Notes: generated by a model from the sequence alone, not told the origin. A DNA stretch of 64,000 bases from Rahnella bruchi (GCF_003614975.1 NZ_QZWI01000001.1:868001-932000), one strand, 5' to 3'; positions 36,231 to 47,958 are shown, numbered from the stretch's first letter. Made by a program: numbers and translations.

Positions 36231-36854
36231 TTAAAAATCCCAGCGGAACCAGCCGAAGAGGACATTCCCTTTTGTGCTGGTTCCCGGAACATAAGTGGCC
36301 TGGAAAGTCAGCCGGGAATAGCCTGCGAAAACGAGTGGCAATACCATCGGAAACGGCACGTAATCGTAATTGTCTCGCGCCGAGACGGCGGCGATATATC
36401 CGGCACCCAAACGGAATTCTTTATCATCCAGCGGTTGCCATATTTTTTCATATCCGTAACCCGCAACCGGTTCCCATTTATTAAAGGAGTCTTTAAAGGC
36501 CATGGCATAAAGCGCGTGCCAGTTACCCTTTTCATCATAACGTGAAATACCATAACCGCCACCCCAGGGATGCTCGTTATATCCTTCAATTTGTTTTTTA
36601 CTGTGTGTATGCCGGTTGTGACGTGTTAATACAGGAAGAAAGAGATCCTGATTTTGCGGTGCATCCCACGTTTCAGTTATGTTGTTTTTAAAAGAACCCC
36701 ACAGCCCTTCATCATTATTCTGAGAAGAAATATTTTGTTCCTGAGGATTAAGAATGCTTTCCTGCGCCTGTACATTAATGGACGCTAATAATGAGAGCGT
36801 AATAATTAAACATGAGAATACTGCGCGGGAATTCGCGGGAATTATATTTTTCAT
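36231..36854 (-). CDS. pagP: Lipid A palmitoyltransferase PagP, copy 2
   Basis: A 207-residue PagP precursor, clearly similar to copy 1 through the barrel but different at the N-terminus (signal to about residue 30, ending NVQA-Q, then an Asn/Gln-rich linker). Catalytic residues are kept: His in TRHNR, Asp-Ser in KDSFNKWEP. Upstream, GGTTTA TTTTT ACTTAA on the minus strand (36925-36943) holds one good half of a PhoP box and a poor second half, so PhoP control is possible but not shown. The copies are 208 bases apart. Confidence 0.92.
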   Translation of the reverse strand: MKNIIPANSRAVFSCLIITLSLLASINVQAQESILNPQEQNISSQNNDEGLWGSFKNNITETWDAPQNQDLFLPVLTRHNRHTHSKKQIEGYNEHPWGGGYGISRYDEKGNWHALYAMAFKDSFNKWEPVAGYGYEKIWQPLDDKEFRLGAGYIAAVSARDNYDYVPFPMVLPLVFAGYSRLTFQATYVPGTSTKGNVLFGWFRWDF

Positions 36855-37071
36855 TGGCGTATAAGCCCTGTTGAGTTGACCTGGGCATTATATGACGCCT
36901 AAAACATATAAATAGTTAATGATACATTAAGTAAAAATAAACCGGCTGAATGTAAAAATCGCTTACTTATCAAAAACAGAGAGTTAGCTTTTCCGCCAAA
37001 AGACTGAGCTGACATATAATTTTACATTTACCTAAACAGACGACTGACTTTATTTCCTGATATTCAGGCAT

Positions 37072-37100
37072 AAAAAATCCGCAGGCTTTCGCACTGCGGA
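37072..37100 (-). terminator. Terminator of purL
   Basis: TCCGCAG (37078-37084) pairs with CTGCGGA (37094-37100); on the minus strand six T follow. Located 27 bases past the purL stop. Confidence 0.85.
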
Positions 37101-37126
37101 CTTTTATTACCAGGGCTGTTTAACGA

Positions 37127-40100
37127 TTAGCCCAGCTGCTTACGCGCATTGCGGAACATGCGCATCCACGGGCTGTCTTCGCCCCACTCTTCCGGGTGCC
37201 AGGAGTTACTGACGGTACGGAAAACGCGCTCAGGATGCGGCATCATTACGGTAACGCGGCCTGACAGGTTGGTCACTGCCGTGATGCCGTTCGGTGAACC
37301 GTTCGGGTTCGCCGGATAGGCTTCGGTCGCCTGGCCGTTGTTGTCCACGAAGCGCAGCGCCACCAGATTGCTGTGCTCGATTTGCGCCAGATGCGCCGCG
37401 TCACGCACTTCCACATGGCCTTCACCATGTGACACTGCGATTGGCATACGTGAACCGGCCATACCCTGCATGAACATTGACGGGCTGGCGGTGACTTCTG
37501 CCAGACTGAAACGTGCTTCGAAGCGGTCAGACAAGTTGCGTACGAAACGCGGCCAGTGTTCTGCGCCTGGGATGAGCTCTTTCAGGTTCGACATCATCTG
37601 GCAGCCGTTACACACGCCCAGCGCCAGCGTTTGCGGACGGTGGAAGAATTCTTCGAACTCTTCACGCACGCGGTCGTTGAACAGGACAGATTTCGCCCAG
37701 CCTTCACCCGCACCCAGCACGTCACCATAAGAGAACCCCCCGCAGGCGACCAGCGTGTGGAAATCCTGCAAATCGCGGCGACCGGCCAGCAGATCACTCA
37801 TGTGCACGTCAACCGCATCGAAACCAGCGCGGTGGAAAGCGGCAGCCATTTCAACGTGGGAGTTAACGCCCTGCTCGCGCAGTACCGCCACTTTCGGACG
37901 CGCCCCCTTCGCAATGTACGGCGCTGCAACATCTTCGTCTGGGGCAAATGTCAGTTTGACGTTCAGACCCGGATCCAGATCGTTGGTTTTCGCCTGATGT
38001 TCCTGATCGGCACATTCAGGGTTATCGCGCAGACGCTGCATCTGCCATGTGGTTTCCGCCCACCAGGTCCGCAGCGTGGTACGGCTTTCGCTGTACACCG
38101 GCTTGTCACCCGAGGAAATGATGAAGCGATCACCGGTTTCAACCGTGCCGAGGTAATGCGTACAATCCGCCAGACCAAAATCAGCCAGCGTTTTCTCAAC
38201 GGCTTCACGGTCTGATGCACGAACCTGGATAACGGCTCCCAGTTCTTCGTTGAATAATGCAGCCAGCGAGTCGTTGCCCAGCGCCGCGATATCTGCGGTC
38301 AGACCGCAATGTCCGGCAAAGGCCATTTCGGCCAGCGTCACCAGCAGACCACCATCGGAACGGTCGTGGTAGGCCAGTAATTTCTGCTCAGAGACCAGCG
38401 CCTGCATGGCGTTAAAGAAGCCACCCAGTTGCTCAGCGCTGCGCACGTCAGCAGGCGTATTGCCGAGCTGGCGGTAAACCTGCGCCAGCGCCGTAGCACC
38501 CAGTGCGTTATGACCAGCACCTAAATCTACCAGCAGCAGCGCGGAGTCACCTTTATCGGTACGCAGTTGCGGCGTCACGGTGTGGCGCACGTCCTCGACA
38601 CGGGCAAAAGCCGTGATCACCAGTGAAAGCGGAGAGGTCATCTCGCGTTGCTCGTTACCTTCCTGCCAGCGGGTTTTCATCGACATGGAGTCTTTGCCCA
38701 CCGGAATGGTGATACCCAGCGCCGGACAAAGTTCTTCGCCCACCGCTTTTACAGCGGCATACAGACCCGCATCTTCGCCCGGGTGACCTGCCGCAGACAT
38801 CCAGTTTGCGGAAAGCTTGATGCGTTTCAGGCTGCCAATTTCGACCGCAGCGATGTTAGTCAGCGCTTCGCCCACGGCCATGCGGCCAGAAGCCGCAAAA
38901 TCAAGCAGTGCCACCGGTGCGCGTTCGCCCAGTGACATCGCTTCGCCGTGATAGCTGTCGAGGCTGGCGGTAGTGACCGCGCAGTCAGCGACCGGGATCT
39001 GCCACGGTCCGACCATCTGATCACGCGCAACCATACCGGTGACGGTGCGGTCGCCAATGGTGATCAGGAACGTTTTTTCCGCCACGGCGGGCAGATGCAG
39101 AACGCGTTTTACCGCTTCCGCAATTTGAATATTTTCCGCATTCAGCTCGTCGCCTTTGGCTTTCAGCGTGGTGACGTCGCGGGTCATTTTAGGGGTTTTG
39201 CCCAGCAGAACATCCAGCGGCATATCAATTGGCTGATTGTCGAAATGGCTGTCTTCCAGAGAAAGATGCATTTCTTCAGTGGCTTCACCAATAACCGCGT
39301 AAGGTGCACGCTCGCGCTGGCAGATAGCATCGAACTGCTCCAGCTGAGCAGGCGAAACCGCCAGCACGTAACGTTCCTGCGATTCGTTACACCAGACTTC
39401 CAGCGGGCTCATGCCCGGTTCGTCGTTGAGGATATCACGCAGCTGGAAACGGCCACCGCGGTTGCCATCGCTGACCAGCTCCGGCATGGCATTGGATAAA
39501 CCGCCCGCGCCGACGTCATGAATAAACAGAATCGGGTTAGCTTCGCCCAGCTGCCAGCAGCGGTCGATGACCTCCTGACAACGGCGTTCCATTTCCGGGT
39601 TGTCGCGCTGTACGGAAGCAAAGTCCAGATCCGCGTCAGACTGGCCGGATGCCATAGAAGACGCCGCACCGCCGCCCAGACCGATATTCATCGCCGGACC
39701 GCCGAGGACAATCAGTTTCGCGCCAACGGTGATTTCACCTTTCTGCACATGATCCGCGCGGATGTTACCGATACCGCCCGCCAGCATAATAGGTTTGTGG
39801 TAACCACGCAGCTCAGGCCCGTTATGGCTGTTGACGTTTTCTTCGTAGGTACGGAAGTAGCCCAGCAGTGCCGGACGACCAAATTCGTTGTTAAAGGCTG
39901 CGCCACCCAGCGGGCCGTCGGTCATGATATCCAGCGCAGTCACGATACGGTCCGGCTTACCGAAATCTTGTTCCCACGGCTGTTCAAAACCAGGAATACG
40001 CAGGTTGGAAACGGAGAATCCGACCAGACCGGCTTTCGGTTTCGCACCACGACCGGTTGCACCTTCGTCACGGATTTCACCGCCGGAGCCGGTTGCCGCA

Positions 40101-41017
40101 CCCGGCCACGGAGAGATCGCCGTCGGGTGGTTATGGGTTTCAACCTTCATCAGGATATGCGCCTGCTCCTGATGGAAATCGTACAGACCGTCTTTCGCAT
40201 CGGCGTAGAAACGACCGACCTGCGAGCCTTCCATTACGGCGGCGTTATCTTTATACGCGGACAGCACGTAATCAGGGGTCTGTTCGAACGTGTTCTTAAT
40301 CATCTTGAACAGAGATTTCGGCTGAGTTTCGCCGTCGATAATCCAGTCTGCGTTGAAGATTTTATGACGGCAGTGTTCTGAGTTGGCCTGTGCGAACATA
40401 TACAGTTCGATGTCCGTCGGGTTGCGCCCCAACGACGTAAAGGCTTCCATCAGATAATCAATTTCATCCTGCGCCAGCGCCAGACCTAATTTGATATTGG
40501 CGGTTTCCAGTGCGCCACGGCCAACGCCGAGGATATCCACATGCTGCACCGGAGCGGGCTGATGCTGCGCAAAGAGCGCGCTGGCATCTTCAGGATGGGT
40601 AAAGACGGTTTCCATCATGCGGTCATGCAGCAAAGCGCCCAGCTCGTTCCATTGTGCTTCGGTCAGTTGCGGTGCCTGCACATAAAATGCCAGACCACGC
40701 TCAAGGCGCAGAACCTGTGACAAACCGCAGTTGTGTGCGATATCGGTGGCTTTGGAAGACCACGGAGAAATAGTGCCAGGGCGCGGGGTAACCAGCAATA
40801 AACGACCGGAAGGAGCGTGTTCAGCGAGAGAAGGACCGTATTTGAGGAGGCGTTGTAACTTGGTTTGTTCGTCCGAATTCAGCGGCGCGCTGACGTCGGC
40901 AAAATGTACATATTCGGCGTAGATATCACTGACCGGAAGGCGGGCTTCCTGACAACGGGACAATAATTTGTTAATGCGAAAAGCCGACAAAGCGGGCGAA
41001 CCACGCAGTATTTCCAT
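37127..41017 (-). CDS. purL: Phosphoribosylformylglycinamidine synthase
   Basis: A 1296-residue large-type enzyme for step four of purine synthesis (FGAR plus glutamine to FGAM). An N-terminal PurS-like domain precedes two FGAM synthetase halves ([50 protein letters not shown]) and a C-terminal class I glutaminase with nucleophile cysteine in [10 protein letters not shown] and [17 protein letters not shown] 41017 (MEILRGS) matches E. coli PurL (1295). A PurR box lies upstream. Divergent from mltF as in E. coli. Confidence 0.97.
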   Translation of the reverse strand: MEILRGSPALSAFRINKLLSRCQEARLPVSDIYAEYVHFADVSAPLNSDEQTKLQRLLKYGPSLAEHAPSGRLLLVTPRPGTISPWSSKATDIAHNCGLSQVLRLERGLAFYVQAPQLTEAQWNELGALLHDRMMETVFTHPEDASALFAQHQPAPVQHVDILGVGRGALETANIKLGLALAQDEIDYLMEAFTSLGRNPTDIELYMFAQANSEHCRHKIFNADWIIDGETQPKSLFKMIKNTFEQTPDYVLSAYKDNAAVMEGSQVGRFYADAKDGLYDFHQEQAHILMKVETHNHPTAISPWPGAATGSGGEIRDEGATGRGAKPKAGLVGFSVSNLRIPGFEQPWEQDFGKPDRIVTALDIMTDGPLGGAAFNNEFGRPALLGYFRTYEENVNSHNGPELRGYHKPIMLAGGIGNIRADHVQKGEITVGAKLIVLGGPAMNIGLGGGAASSMASGQSDADLDFASVQRDNPEMERRCQEVIDRCWQLGEANPILFIHDVGAGGLSNAMPELVSDGNRGGRFQLRDILNDEPGMSPLEVWCNESQERYVLAVSPAQLEQFDAICQRERAPYAVIGEATEEMHLSLEDSHFDNQPIDMPLDVLLGKTPKMTRDVTTLKAKGDELNAENIQIAEAVKRVLHLPAVAEKTFLITIGDRTVTGMVARDQMVGPWQIPVADCAVTTASLDSYHGEAMSLGERAPVALLDFAASGRMAVGEALTNIAAVEIGSLKRIKLSANWMSAAGHPGEDAGLYAAVKAVGEELCPALGITIPVGKDSMSMKTRWQEGNEQREMTSPLSLVITAFARVEDVRHTVTPQLRTDKGDSALLLVDLGAGHNALGATALAQVYRQLGNTPADVRSAEQLGGFFNAMQALVSEQKLLAYHDRSDGGLLVTLAEMAFAGHCGLTADIAALGNDSLAALFNEELGAVIQVRASDREAVEKTLADFGLADCTHYLGTVETGDRFIISSGDKPVYSESRTTLRTWWAETTWQMQRLRDNPECADQEHQAKTNDLDPGLNVKLTFAPDEDVAAPYIAKGARPKVAVLREQGVNSHVEMAAAFHRAGFDAVDVHMSDLLAGRRDLQDFHTLVACGGFSYGDVLGAGEGWAKSVLFNDRVREEFEEFFHRPQTLALGVCNGCQMMSNLKELIPGAEHWPRFVRNLSDRFEARFSLAEVTASPSMFMQGMAGSRMPIAVSHGEGHVEVRDAAHLAQIEHSNLVALRFVDNNGQATEAYPANPNGSPNGITAVTNLSGRVTVMMPHPERVFRTVSNSWHPEEWGEDSPWMRMFRNARKQLG

Positions 41018-41114
41018 AATCACAGATCTCTCGTCTTCGAAGACACTGACCACAGTGCTTCATTGGGCGCAACAGGGGGAAAACGCGGGCTATTATAAAG
41101 AAAGCTGGCGTCCG

Positions 41115-41130
41115 ACGAAACCGTTTGCGT
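41115..41130. promoter_or_regulatory. PurR box upstream of purL
   Basis: On the minus strand ACGCAAACGGTTTCGT, matching the PurR consensus ACGCAAACGTTTNCNT in nearly all positions. It is about 100 bases upstream of the purL start. Confidence 0.9.
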
Positions 41131-41295
41131 CGGGAATATTCATATTCCTTTATAACATCACAGTTATCATGGCTATTATGAATAAAGTTGCAGACTGTCG
41201 TTTTGTTGAGCAAAATGCGTCAGCACTGGGGATATAACCATACTAACTGCACAGCATAGCGTAAAAAAACAAGAGCGCCGCAGCGAGATAACTAT

Positions 41296-42751
41296 TTGAC
41301 GCGACTAAAAATTAATTATGTACTCATGGGGATTGCCGCCCTGTTACTGGCGCTGGCCCTGTGGCCTGCCGTGCCGTGGCACAGGGGTGAAGGCGATCAG
41401 CTGGAACAGATAAAATCCCGTGGAGAATTGCGCGTAAGCACGCTCAATTCTCCACTGACTTTTATGGACTCCCCTGAAGGCAATCTGGGCTTCGATTATG
41501 AACTGGCTAAACGCTTCGCAGATTATCTGGGCGTGCAGCTGGTGGTGACTCAACACACCACTATCGAGAGCATGTTCGACGATCTCGATCACGAGAAAGC
41601 CGACATGCTGGCTTCCGGTCTGGTGTACAACAATGAGCGTCTGAAAAACTATCGTGCCGGCCCGGAATACTATTCCGTTACCCAGCAGCTGGTTTACCGG
41701 CAGGGTGCCGCGCGCCCGAAAAGTTTCGCAGACCTCAAAGGATCACTGGTGGTGTCTGCCGGCAGCGCGCATATCGCCACGCTGGAAGACGCCAGCAAAA
41801 AATACCCTGACCTCACCTGGTCCACCACCGACAAATTATCGCCACGCGATCTGTTGCAACAAGTGGAGAATGGCAAACTCGATTATACGCTGGGGGATTC
41901 GGTCACTATCGCCCTGATGCAGCGCGTCTACCCACGTCTTGCGGTGGCTTTTGATGCCACTGACGACGAACCCGTAACCTGGTATTACCGCAAAAAATCG
42001 GATGACGACAGCCTTTCCGCCGCCATGCTGGATTTCTTCAGTCAGATATCCGAAGACGGTACGCTGGAAAAGCTGGAGGAAAAATACCTCGGGCACGTCG
42101 GTGATTTTGATTACGTCGATACCCGTACTTTCCTTAACGCCATCGACAGTACGCTGCCGGATTTACAGCCGCTGTTTGAAAAATATGCCCAGAACATCGA
42201 CTGGCGTTTGCTGGCCGCCATCGCTTATCAGGAATCCCACTGGGATCCGCAGGCAAAATCACCGACCGGGGTGCGTGGTGTGATGATGCTGACCCGTGCG
42301 ACGGCGGGCGGACTGAATGTTGATGACCGGACAGATGCCGAGCAAAGCATCCGGGGCGGCGCACAATATCTGTCGCATCTGATGGATAAAATGCCGGAAT
42401 CTATCCCGCAGGATGAACGGATCTGGTTTGCGCTGGCAGCGTATAACATGGGTTACGGACATATGCTGGATGCCCGCAAACTGACCGCACAGCAAAAGGG
42501 GAATCCGGACAGCTGGGTGGATGTGAAGCAGCGCCTGCCGATGCTCAATCAAAAACGCTTCTTCAGCCGGACAGCTTACGGTTATGCACGCGGTACGCAG
42601 GCGTACAACTACGTGGAGAATATCCGCCGCTATCAGCTCAGTCTGGTGGGATATCTGATGGAAAAAGAGAAACAGCAGGCGCAAAAGGCTGCGCTTCAGG
42701 CACAGCTGGGTCAGGGATATCCGGTGGTGGATGCACAGGAAGCGCTGGGGA

Positions 42752-42756
<5 letters not shown>
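41296..42756 (+). CDS. mltF: Membrane-bound lytic murein transglycosylase F
   Basis: A 486-residue peptidoglycan-cleaving enzyme. One membrane anchor lies at residues 8-25, then an ABC-type solute-binding (SBP_bac_3) domain to about 265 and a lysozyme-like SLT domain with catalytic Glu313 in AYQESHWDP and [17 protein letters not shown] downstream. The first codon TTG 41296 gives LKINY as in E. coli MltF, so TTG is accepted. Divergent from purL and convergent with tadA as in E. coli. Confidence 0.94.
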
Positions 42757-43348
<592 letters not shown>

Positions 43349-43561
43349 TTATACCTTTGTTAGCGCCGTCAGCCCACGGGCCATAACCACCACCCTGCAT
43401 ACCGTTCATTGTAGATAATAGGTAATTTTATTTAACGAATAACACCAAAAACTCCGATAGCAGGAACTACTTATATAATCGAATAATAACCTTATATTTC
43501 ATGGTGATTAGAGAATGAAATCGCTCCGGTTAATGCGTAAATCTTTGCGCCAGATCAATCG

Positions 43562-43577
43562 ATGTTACCGGTAACAA
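43562..43577. promoter_or_regulatory. GntR/LacI-type operator upstream of the yiaY-like gene
   Basis: ATGTTACCGGTAACAA contains a perfect 14-base palindrome TGTTACCGGTAACA and resembles the E. coli gluconate repressor (GntR/IdnR, LacI family) operator as I remember it. It is 50 bases upstream of the yiaY-like start. Confidence 0.6.
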
Positions 43578-43627
43578 TAATAAGATTTCTTTGACTCTAC
43601 GAAGAACTGACAACAAGGAAAACGATT

Positions 43628-44779
43628 ATGGCTACTGCAACTTTCTTTATCCCGTCCGTTAATGTTATTGGTTCTGGCGCGCTCAATGATGCGGCCACTG
43701 CTATCGCGCAGCATGGTTTTCGTCATGCACTGATCGTTACAGATAAAGTGTTATTCGATATCGGCGTGGTAAAACAAGTTCAGGAATTACTGTCCAAAAA
43801 TGATGTGCAAAGCAGCGTTTATCATGGAACGAACCCGAACCCGACGACGCGCAATGTACGTGAAGGACTGGAGATCCTGAAAAAAAATGTCTGCGACTGT
43901 GTGATTTCACTCGGTGGCGGCTCACCGCATGACTGTGCGAAAGGCGTTGCATTGCTTGCCACTAACGGCGGCGATATCAAAGATTACGAAGGCGTTGATC
44001 GTTCTGATAAACCTCAGCTACCGCTGATTTCCATCAATACCACCGCAGGTACCGCCTCAGAAATGACCCGTTTCTGCATTATCACCGATGAAGAACGTCA
44101 TATCAAAATGGCTATCGTGGACAAAAACGTAACGCCGCTGATGTCCGTAAATGATCCGCACCTGATGGTCGGCATGCCAAAAGGCCTGACCGCAGCGACC
44201 GGGATGGATGCCCTGACGCACGCCATTGAAGCTTATGTTTCCAGCGCGGCAAATCCGATTACGGATGCCTGTGCGCTGAAAGCAATCACCATGATTACCG
44301 ACTCACTACGCACAGCAGTGAAAGACGGTAAAAATATGCAGGCTCGCGAAGATATGGCTTATGCACAGTTTCTGGCCGGGATGGCATTTAACAATGCGTC
44401 ACTCGGTTATGTTCACGCCATGGCGCATCAATTAGGGGGTTTCTATAATCTTCCGCACGGCGTCTGTAATGCCGTACTGCTGCCTTTCGTTCAGGAATAT
44501 AACGCCCGTGTTGCCAGCCCGCGTTTGAAAGACGTCGCCGCTGCGATGCACATTGATGTTTCAGCTATGACTGATGCCGGGGGGGCAAAAGCCTGTATCG
44601 ATGCCATCCGTCAGCTGGCACGTGATGTCGATATCCCTGCCGGATTACGCGACCTGAATGTGAGGGAGGAAGATTTTAATACGCTGGCGACCAATGCGCT
44701 GAAAGATGCCTGCGCGCTGACTAACCCGATTCAGGGGACGCATGCCGATGTGGTGGGTATTTTCAAAGCCGCATTCTGA
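43628..44779 (+). CDS. yiaY: Iron-dependent alcohol dehydrogenase, YiaY-like
   Basis: A 383-residue group III NAD-dependent dehydrogenase. The NAD loop [11 protein letters not shown] near residue 96 and iron-binding His residues in [12 protein letters not shown] and [19 protein letters not shown] are present. It matches E. coli YiaY strongly over the full length; Zymomonas AdhB is another relative. Likely oxidises or reduces a short alcohol/aldehyde. AAGGA precedes ATG 43628. It is an insertion between tadA and pgpC relative to E. coli, with its own operator and terminator. Confidence 0.9.
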   Translation: MATATFFIPSVNVIGSGALNDAATAIAQHGFRHALIVTDKVLFDIGVVKQVQELLSKNDVQSSVYHGTNPNPTTRNVREGLEILKKNVCDCVISLGGGSPHDCAKGVALLATNGGDIKDYEGVDRSDKPQLPLISINTTAGTASEMTRFCIITDEERHIKMAIVDKNVTPLMSVNDPHLMVGMPKGLTAATGMDALTHAIEAYVSSAANPITDACALKAITMITDSLRTAVKDGKNMQAREDMAYAQFLAGMAFNNASLGYVHAMAHQLGGFYNLPHGVCNAVLLPFVQEYNARVASPRLKDVAAAMHIDVSAMTDAGGAKACIDAIRQLARDVDIPAGLRDLNVREEDFNTLATNALKDACALTNPIQGTHADVVGIFKAAF

Positions 44780-44821
44780 TCACTACTGAACTTCTTGCTC
44801 ACTCATAAATATGCCCCAAAT

Positions 44822-44849
44822 AAAAACAGGCCAGAAATGGCCTGTTTTT
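44822..44849. terminator. Bidirectional terminator between yiaY and pgpC
   Basis: AAAAACAGGCCA pairs with TGGCCTGTTTTT around GAAA. It serves the convergent yiaY-like gene and the murQ-murP-pgpC unit. Confidence 0.9.
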
Positions 44850-44870
44850 GTCTGCTGATGGTGGCGGAAT

Positions 44871-45509
44871 TTATTCCAGCTGCTGTAATTCACCTTGTTT
44901 ACTGACGCGAAAACGGTGCTCGCAAAAGAACAATAGCGGGTTGTCCTGCTTACTGTCGCTGTAACCGCTGTAAAGTTTAAGCGGTGAGCCAATCCGGCTT
45001 TCGAGCTGTACGACTTTTTCTTCCCCGAGACAGCGCAGAGGTAACACCCAACCGCCTTTGCCCCGCGCAATACGACTGCCGACCAGACGCACCTGCGGTA
45101 AAAACAGCGAAGTGTGGTAGACCTGCTGCACCAGATTTTCAGGTGAGCCGGTGATCAGCCAGACTTCGGTATCGTCGCTGTCCAGATACTCGCGCAACCG
45201 GCGTTGTACAACCGGAAACTCCACCACTTTCTGACGAAATGCGGTGACGAATTGCAGTTCCAGCGCTTTGAGGCGCGCCTCACTGTGACCAAAGGTAATA
45301 GCCCACAGCAACAGGCTCATCGGCCATCGTGCAGCACGCCCGTGGACAAATAAGCCGATGGCAACCAGCGGCAGAACCGGCACCACCAGAATCAGGTTCT
45401 GCGGCATTCGCTTAAGCAGAAACCGCAGGAAGGTGCCAAACATATCCTGCTGATGCAGCGTTCCATCGAGATCAAAAAAGACTACCCGTCGGTCAGGCTT
45501 CGTACTCAA
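44871..45509 (-). CDS. pgpC: Phosphatidylglycerophosphatase C (HAD-IB)
   Basis: A 212-residue membrane-associated HAD phosphatase that makes phosphatidylglycerol from its phosphate. Motif I is VFFDLDGTLHQQD, motif II LITGSPE, motif III/IV near EEKVVQLES and GYSDSKQDNPLL; a hydrophobic stretch at residues 38-55 fits membrane contact. Matches E. coli YfhB. The start is TTG 45509 with GAGGAG 7 bases upstream, inside the end of murP; the gap to the murP stop is 4 bases, so pgpC is probably in the murQP operon here. Confidence 0.9.
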   Translation of the reverse strand: MSTKPDRRVVFFDLDGTLHQQDMFGTFLRFLLKRMPQNLILVVPVLPLVAIGLFVHGRAARWPMSLLLWAITFGHSEARLKALELQFVTAFRQKVVEFPVVQRRLREYLDSDDTEVWLITGSPENLVQQVYHTSLFLPQVRLVGSRIARGKGGWVLPLRCLGEEKVVQLESRIGSPLKLYSGYSDSKQDNPLLFFCEHRFRVSKQGELQQLE

Positions 45510-45513
45510 TCCG

Positions 45514-46896
45514 TTACTCCTCGGGATCGTTGAACCCCATCAGCCAGGTAAAAATAAAACCAGCTAATACCGTAATGACTAAACCGGTCAGATACAACAT
45601 CACTTTGCCGGAAATAATGGTCAGCGCCAGCGGCAGGCCGGAAATACCAAACGTGATAACCGTCGCGACTTTCCAGTAACAGATTAGCGCACCGCCGACG
45701 GCTCCGCCTAAACATGCACCAATAAATGGCCGTCCAAGCGGTAGCGTAACACCAAAAATCAGCGGCTCACCGATGCCCAGAATCCCTACCGGCAATGCAC
45801 CTTTAATCACTTTCTTCAGCCGGGTATTACGTGTTTTCATGTAAACTGCGATCGCCGCACCCACCTGCCCCACTCCGGCCATAGCTAAAATGGGCAGCAA
45901 AGGATTGGAACCATGCGCCTGAATAAGCTCCACATGGATAGGCACCAGCCCCTGATGCAATCCTGAGAGCACCAGCGGCAGAAACGCCCCGGCCAGTACC
46001 GCGCCGACCAGTAATCCGCCTTTATCGATTGCAATATTGACGCCATGCGCGATACCGTCAGAAATATAGCCACCGATCGGCTGGAGGATAACAATCGCCA
46101 GCGTGGCGGTGATTAGCGTGGTGATCAACGGATTGAGGATCAGTTCCACAGATTCCGGCAGCCACTGACGTAGGCGTTTTTCAAGCCAGCACATCAGCGC
46201 GACAACCAGCAGCACCGCAATCACCCCGCCGCGCCCCGGCTGTAATGTTTCGCCAAACAACGTAATTTGCGCCAGCGCCGGGCTGGAAAGGATCCCCGCC
46301 ATCACGCCGCCCATGGCCTGCGAACCGCCAAATACGCGGGCAGCATTAACACCGACCAGAATATTCATGATGGCAAACACAGCACCGCCGAAAATCGCCA
46401 GCAGGCCGAGAATGTTGGGATAATCAGTCGCAATGGAACCGGCAATATCAGGCCGTTTGAGCAGATTGATAATGCCCATAATCAGACCTGAAGCGATAAA
46501 CGCCGGGATCAGCGGGATGAAAACATCCGCCAGTTTGCGCAGTGCGCCACTCATCGGCGCAGAGTATTTGGCTTTCGCACTGGCTTTGTTGCGGGCAATA
46601 TCACCTTCACCCGCCGCAGTGGCGGTACCGGCAGTGCTTAATAACAGACGCATGGCGTCCACCACTTTGGCCGCCGCGCCAGGGCCCACAATAAACTGAT
46701 GCTGCTCGCCCTGCTTCAGATACCCTTTAATTCCTTCCAGCGTTTTCAGGCTGGTCAGATCCAAACGAGCATCGTCATAAACTTCCACGCGCACGCGGGT
46801 CATGCAGTTTTCCAGCTTGCTGATATTTCCTTCGCCGCCCACACCCTGCAATATTTTAGAAGCCAGCAGGTGAGTTTTATCCATTGCTGTCGCCAT
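45514..46896 (-). CDS. murP: PTS N-acetylmuramic acid EIIBC component
   Basis: A 460-residue phosphotransferase permease that imports MurNAc as its 6-phosphate. The N-terminal EIIB domain has the phosphorylated cysteine in ENCMTRVRVEV near residue 31; the EIIC domain (from about 115) has about ten membrane segments with SGLHQGLVPIHVELI and GIGEPLIFGVTLPLG. It has no EIIA and would borrow EIIA-Glc, as E. coli MurP does. It starts 14 bases after murQ with AGGAG upstream. Confidence 0.93.
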   Translation of the reverse strand: MATAMDKTHLLASKILQGVGGEGNISKLENCMTRVRVEVYDDARLDLTSLKTLEGIKGYLKQGEQHQFIVGPGAAAKVVDAMRLLLSTAGTATAAGEGDIARNKASAKAKYSAPMSGALRKLADVFIPLIPAFIASGLIMGIINLLKRPDIAGSIATDYPNILGLLAIFGGAVFAIMNILVGVNAARVFGGSQAMGGVMAGILSSPALAQITLFGETLQPGRGGVIAVLLVVALMCWLEKRLRQWLPESVELILNPLITTLITATLAIVILQPIGGYISDGIAHGVNIAIDKGGLLVGAVLAGAFLPLVLSGLHQGLVPIHVELIQAHGSNPLLPILAMAGVGQVGAAIAVYMKTRNTRLKKVIKGALPVGILGIGEPLIFGVTLPLGRPFIGACLGGAVGGALICYWKVATVITFGISGLPLALTIISGKVMLYLTGLVITVLAGFIFTWLMGFNDPEE

Positions 46897-46910
46897 ACTT
46901 TTCTCCTGAT

Positions 46911-47816
46911 TTAGCCCGCCAGTGCCGCGCGCAGGAAACCGTTATGCCGCTCCAGACGTTCTTTTGCCTGTGGTGCATCAATGCCAGCCAGTAACATAAG
47001 AATGGCCGGTTTCACTTCGAAATCAGTCTGCGAAAGCGCCAGTTCAGCCTCATTTCGCGCTGCACCGGTGGCTTCCACAACAATGCGACAGGCACGATCG
47101 ACCAGTTTGACGTTGGTCGCTTTCACATCGACCATCAGGTTCTGATAGACCTTGCCGGTTTTCACCATCGCACCGGTAGAAATCATGTTGAGAACCAGTT
47201 TCTGCGCAGTGCCGGATTTCAGACGGGTGGACCCGGTCAGCGCCTCGGGCCCGACAACCGGAGAAATTGCGATCGTCGCTTCCTGTGCGATCGGTGAATC
47301 CGGATTACAGGAAATCGCCACCGTGGCACAGCCCAGTTCTGTGGCGTAGCGTAATGCACCAATGACATAAGGTGTGCGGCCGCTCGCAGCTAAGCCGACA
47401 ACAGTGTCATCCGCGCTCAGATTCAGGTTTTTTAAATCTTCAATGCCCAGCGATTCGCTGTCTTCGGCGCCTTCTACTGCTTTAAGCATTGCACCGGGGC
47501 CACCGGCAATCAGGCCGACAACCATACCGTGTGGCACACCGAACGTCGGTGGGCATTCCGACGCATCAAGCACGCCAAGACGGCCGCTGGTCCCCGCACC
47601 GAGATAAATCAGACGGCCACCGGCTTTAAATGAAGCTGCGGCTTTATCTACCGCTTGGGCAATCTGAGGAAGAACCTTGCTTATCGCTTCTGGTACTTTG
47701 TAATCTTCGCGGTTAAAACAGGCCACGAGATCTGCCGTGGACATCTCATCGAGATTCAAAGTATCAGGGTTACGGGTTTCGGATATGAGCGTGCCTAGAT
47801 TCATCTGAGTGGTCAT
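46911..47816 (-). CDS. murQ: N-acetylmuramic acid 6-phosphate etherase
   Basis: A 301-residue SIS-domain lyase that removes D-lactate from MurNAc-6P to give GlcNAc-6P in cell-wall recycling. Conserved [23 protein letters not shown] and the catalytic-region [19 protein letters not shown] are present. AGGAG lies 6 bases before ATG 47816. First gene of murQ-murP(-pgpC); divergent from the yfhH regulator across a region with paired RpiR-type palindromes. Confidence 0.96.
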   Translation of the reverse strand: MTTQMNLGTLISETRNPDTLNLDEMSTADLVACFNREDYKVPEAISKVLPQIAQAVDKAAASFKAGGRLIYLGAGTSGRLGVLDASECPPTFGVPHGMVVGLIAGGPGAMLKAVEGAEDSESLGIEDLKNLNLSADDTVVGLAASGRTPYVIGALRYATELGCATVAISCNPDSPIAQEATIAISPVVGPEALTGSTRLKSGTAQKLVLNMISTGAMVKTGKVYQNLMVDVKATNVKLVDRACRIVVEATGAARNEAELALSQTDFEVKPAILMLLAGIDAPQAKERLERHNGFLRAALAG

Positions 47817-47826
47817 GATTGTCTCC

Positions 47827-47841
47827 TGAATTTTTAATTCA
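47827..47841. promoter_or_regulatory. RpiR-type operator 1 (murQ side)
   Basis: TGAATT-TTT-AATTCA, perfect 6-base arms, starting at the edge of the murQ ribosome site. Confidence 0.6.
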
Positions 47842-47859
47842 AATTAATCGTTCAATATT

Positions 47860-47874
47860 TGAATATTTTATTCA
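47860..47874. promoter_or_regulatory. RpiR-type operator 2
   Basis: TGAATA-TTT-TATTCA, the same motif as operator 1, centred 33 bases (about three helical turns) away. A related TTCAA-TAT-TTGAA palindrome at 47851-47863 overlaps it. Confidence 0.6.
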
Positions 47875-47958
47875 TCAATGCGAGTTATATTTGCTATTTT
47901 AGTTAAGATAATCCGCAAAGCGTGACCTACGTATTCTGAGAAGACGGGATAAGCCACC

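Noticed and set aside
36925-36943. PhoP box upstream of pagP copy 2
   Set aside because: Only the GGTTTA half is good; the second half ACTTAA matches poorly, so no site is claimed.
36855-37126. Possible glmY small RNA next to purL as in E. coli
   Set aside because: The region holds the purL terminator and AT-rich DNA only; no glmY-like stems or sequence were seen, and glrK is not adjacent.
37556-38215. Long plus-strand frame opposite purL
   Set aside because: purL is certain from end to end by motifs and length; the opposite frame has no recognisable domain or ribosome site.
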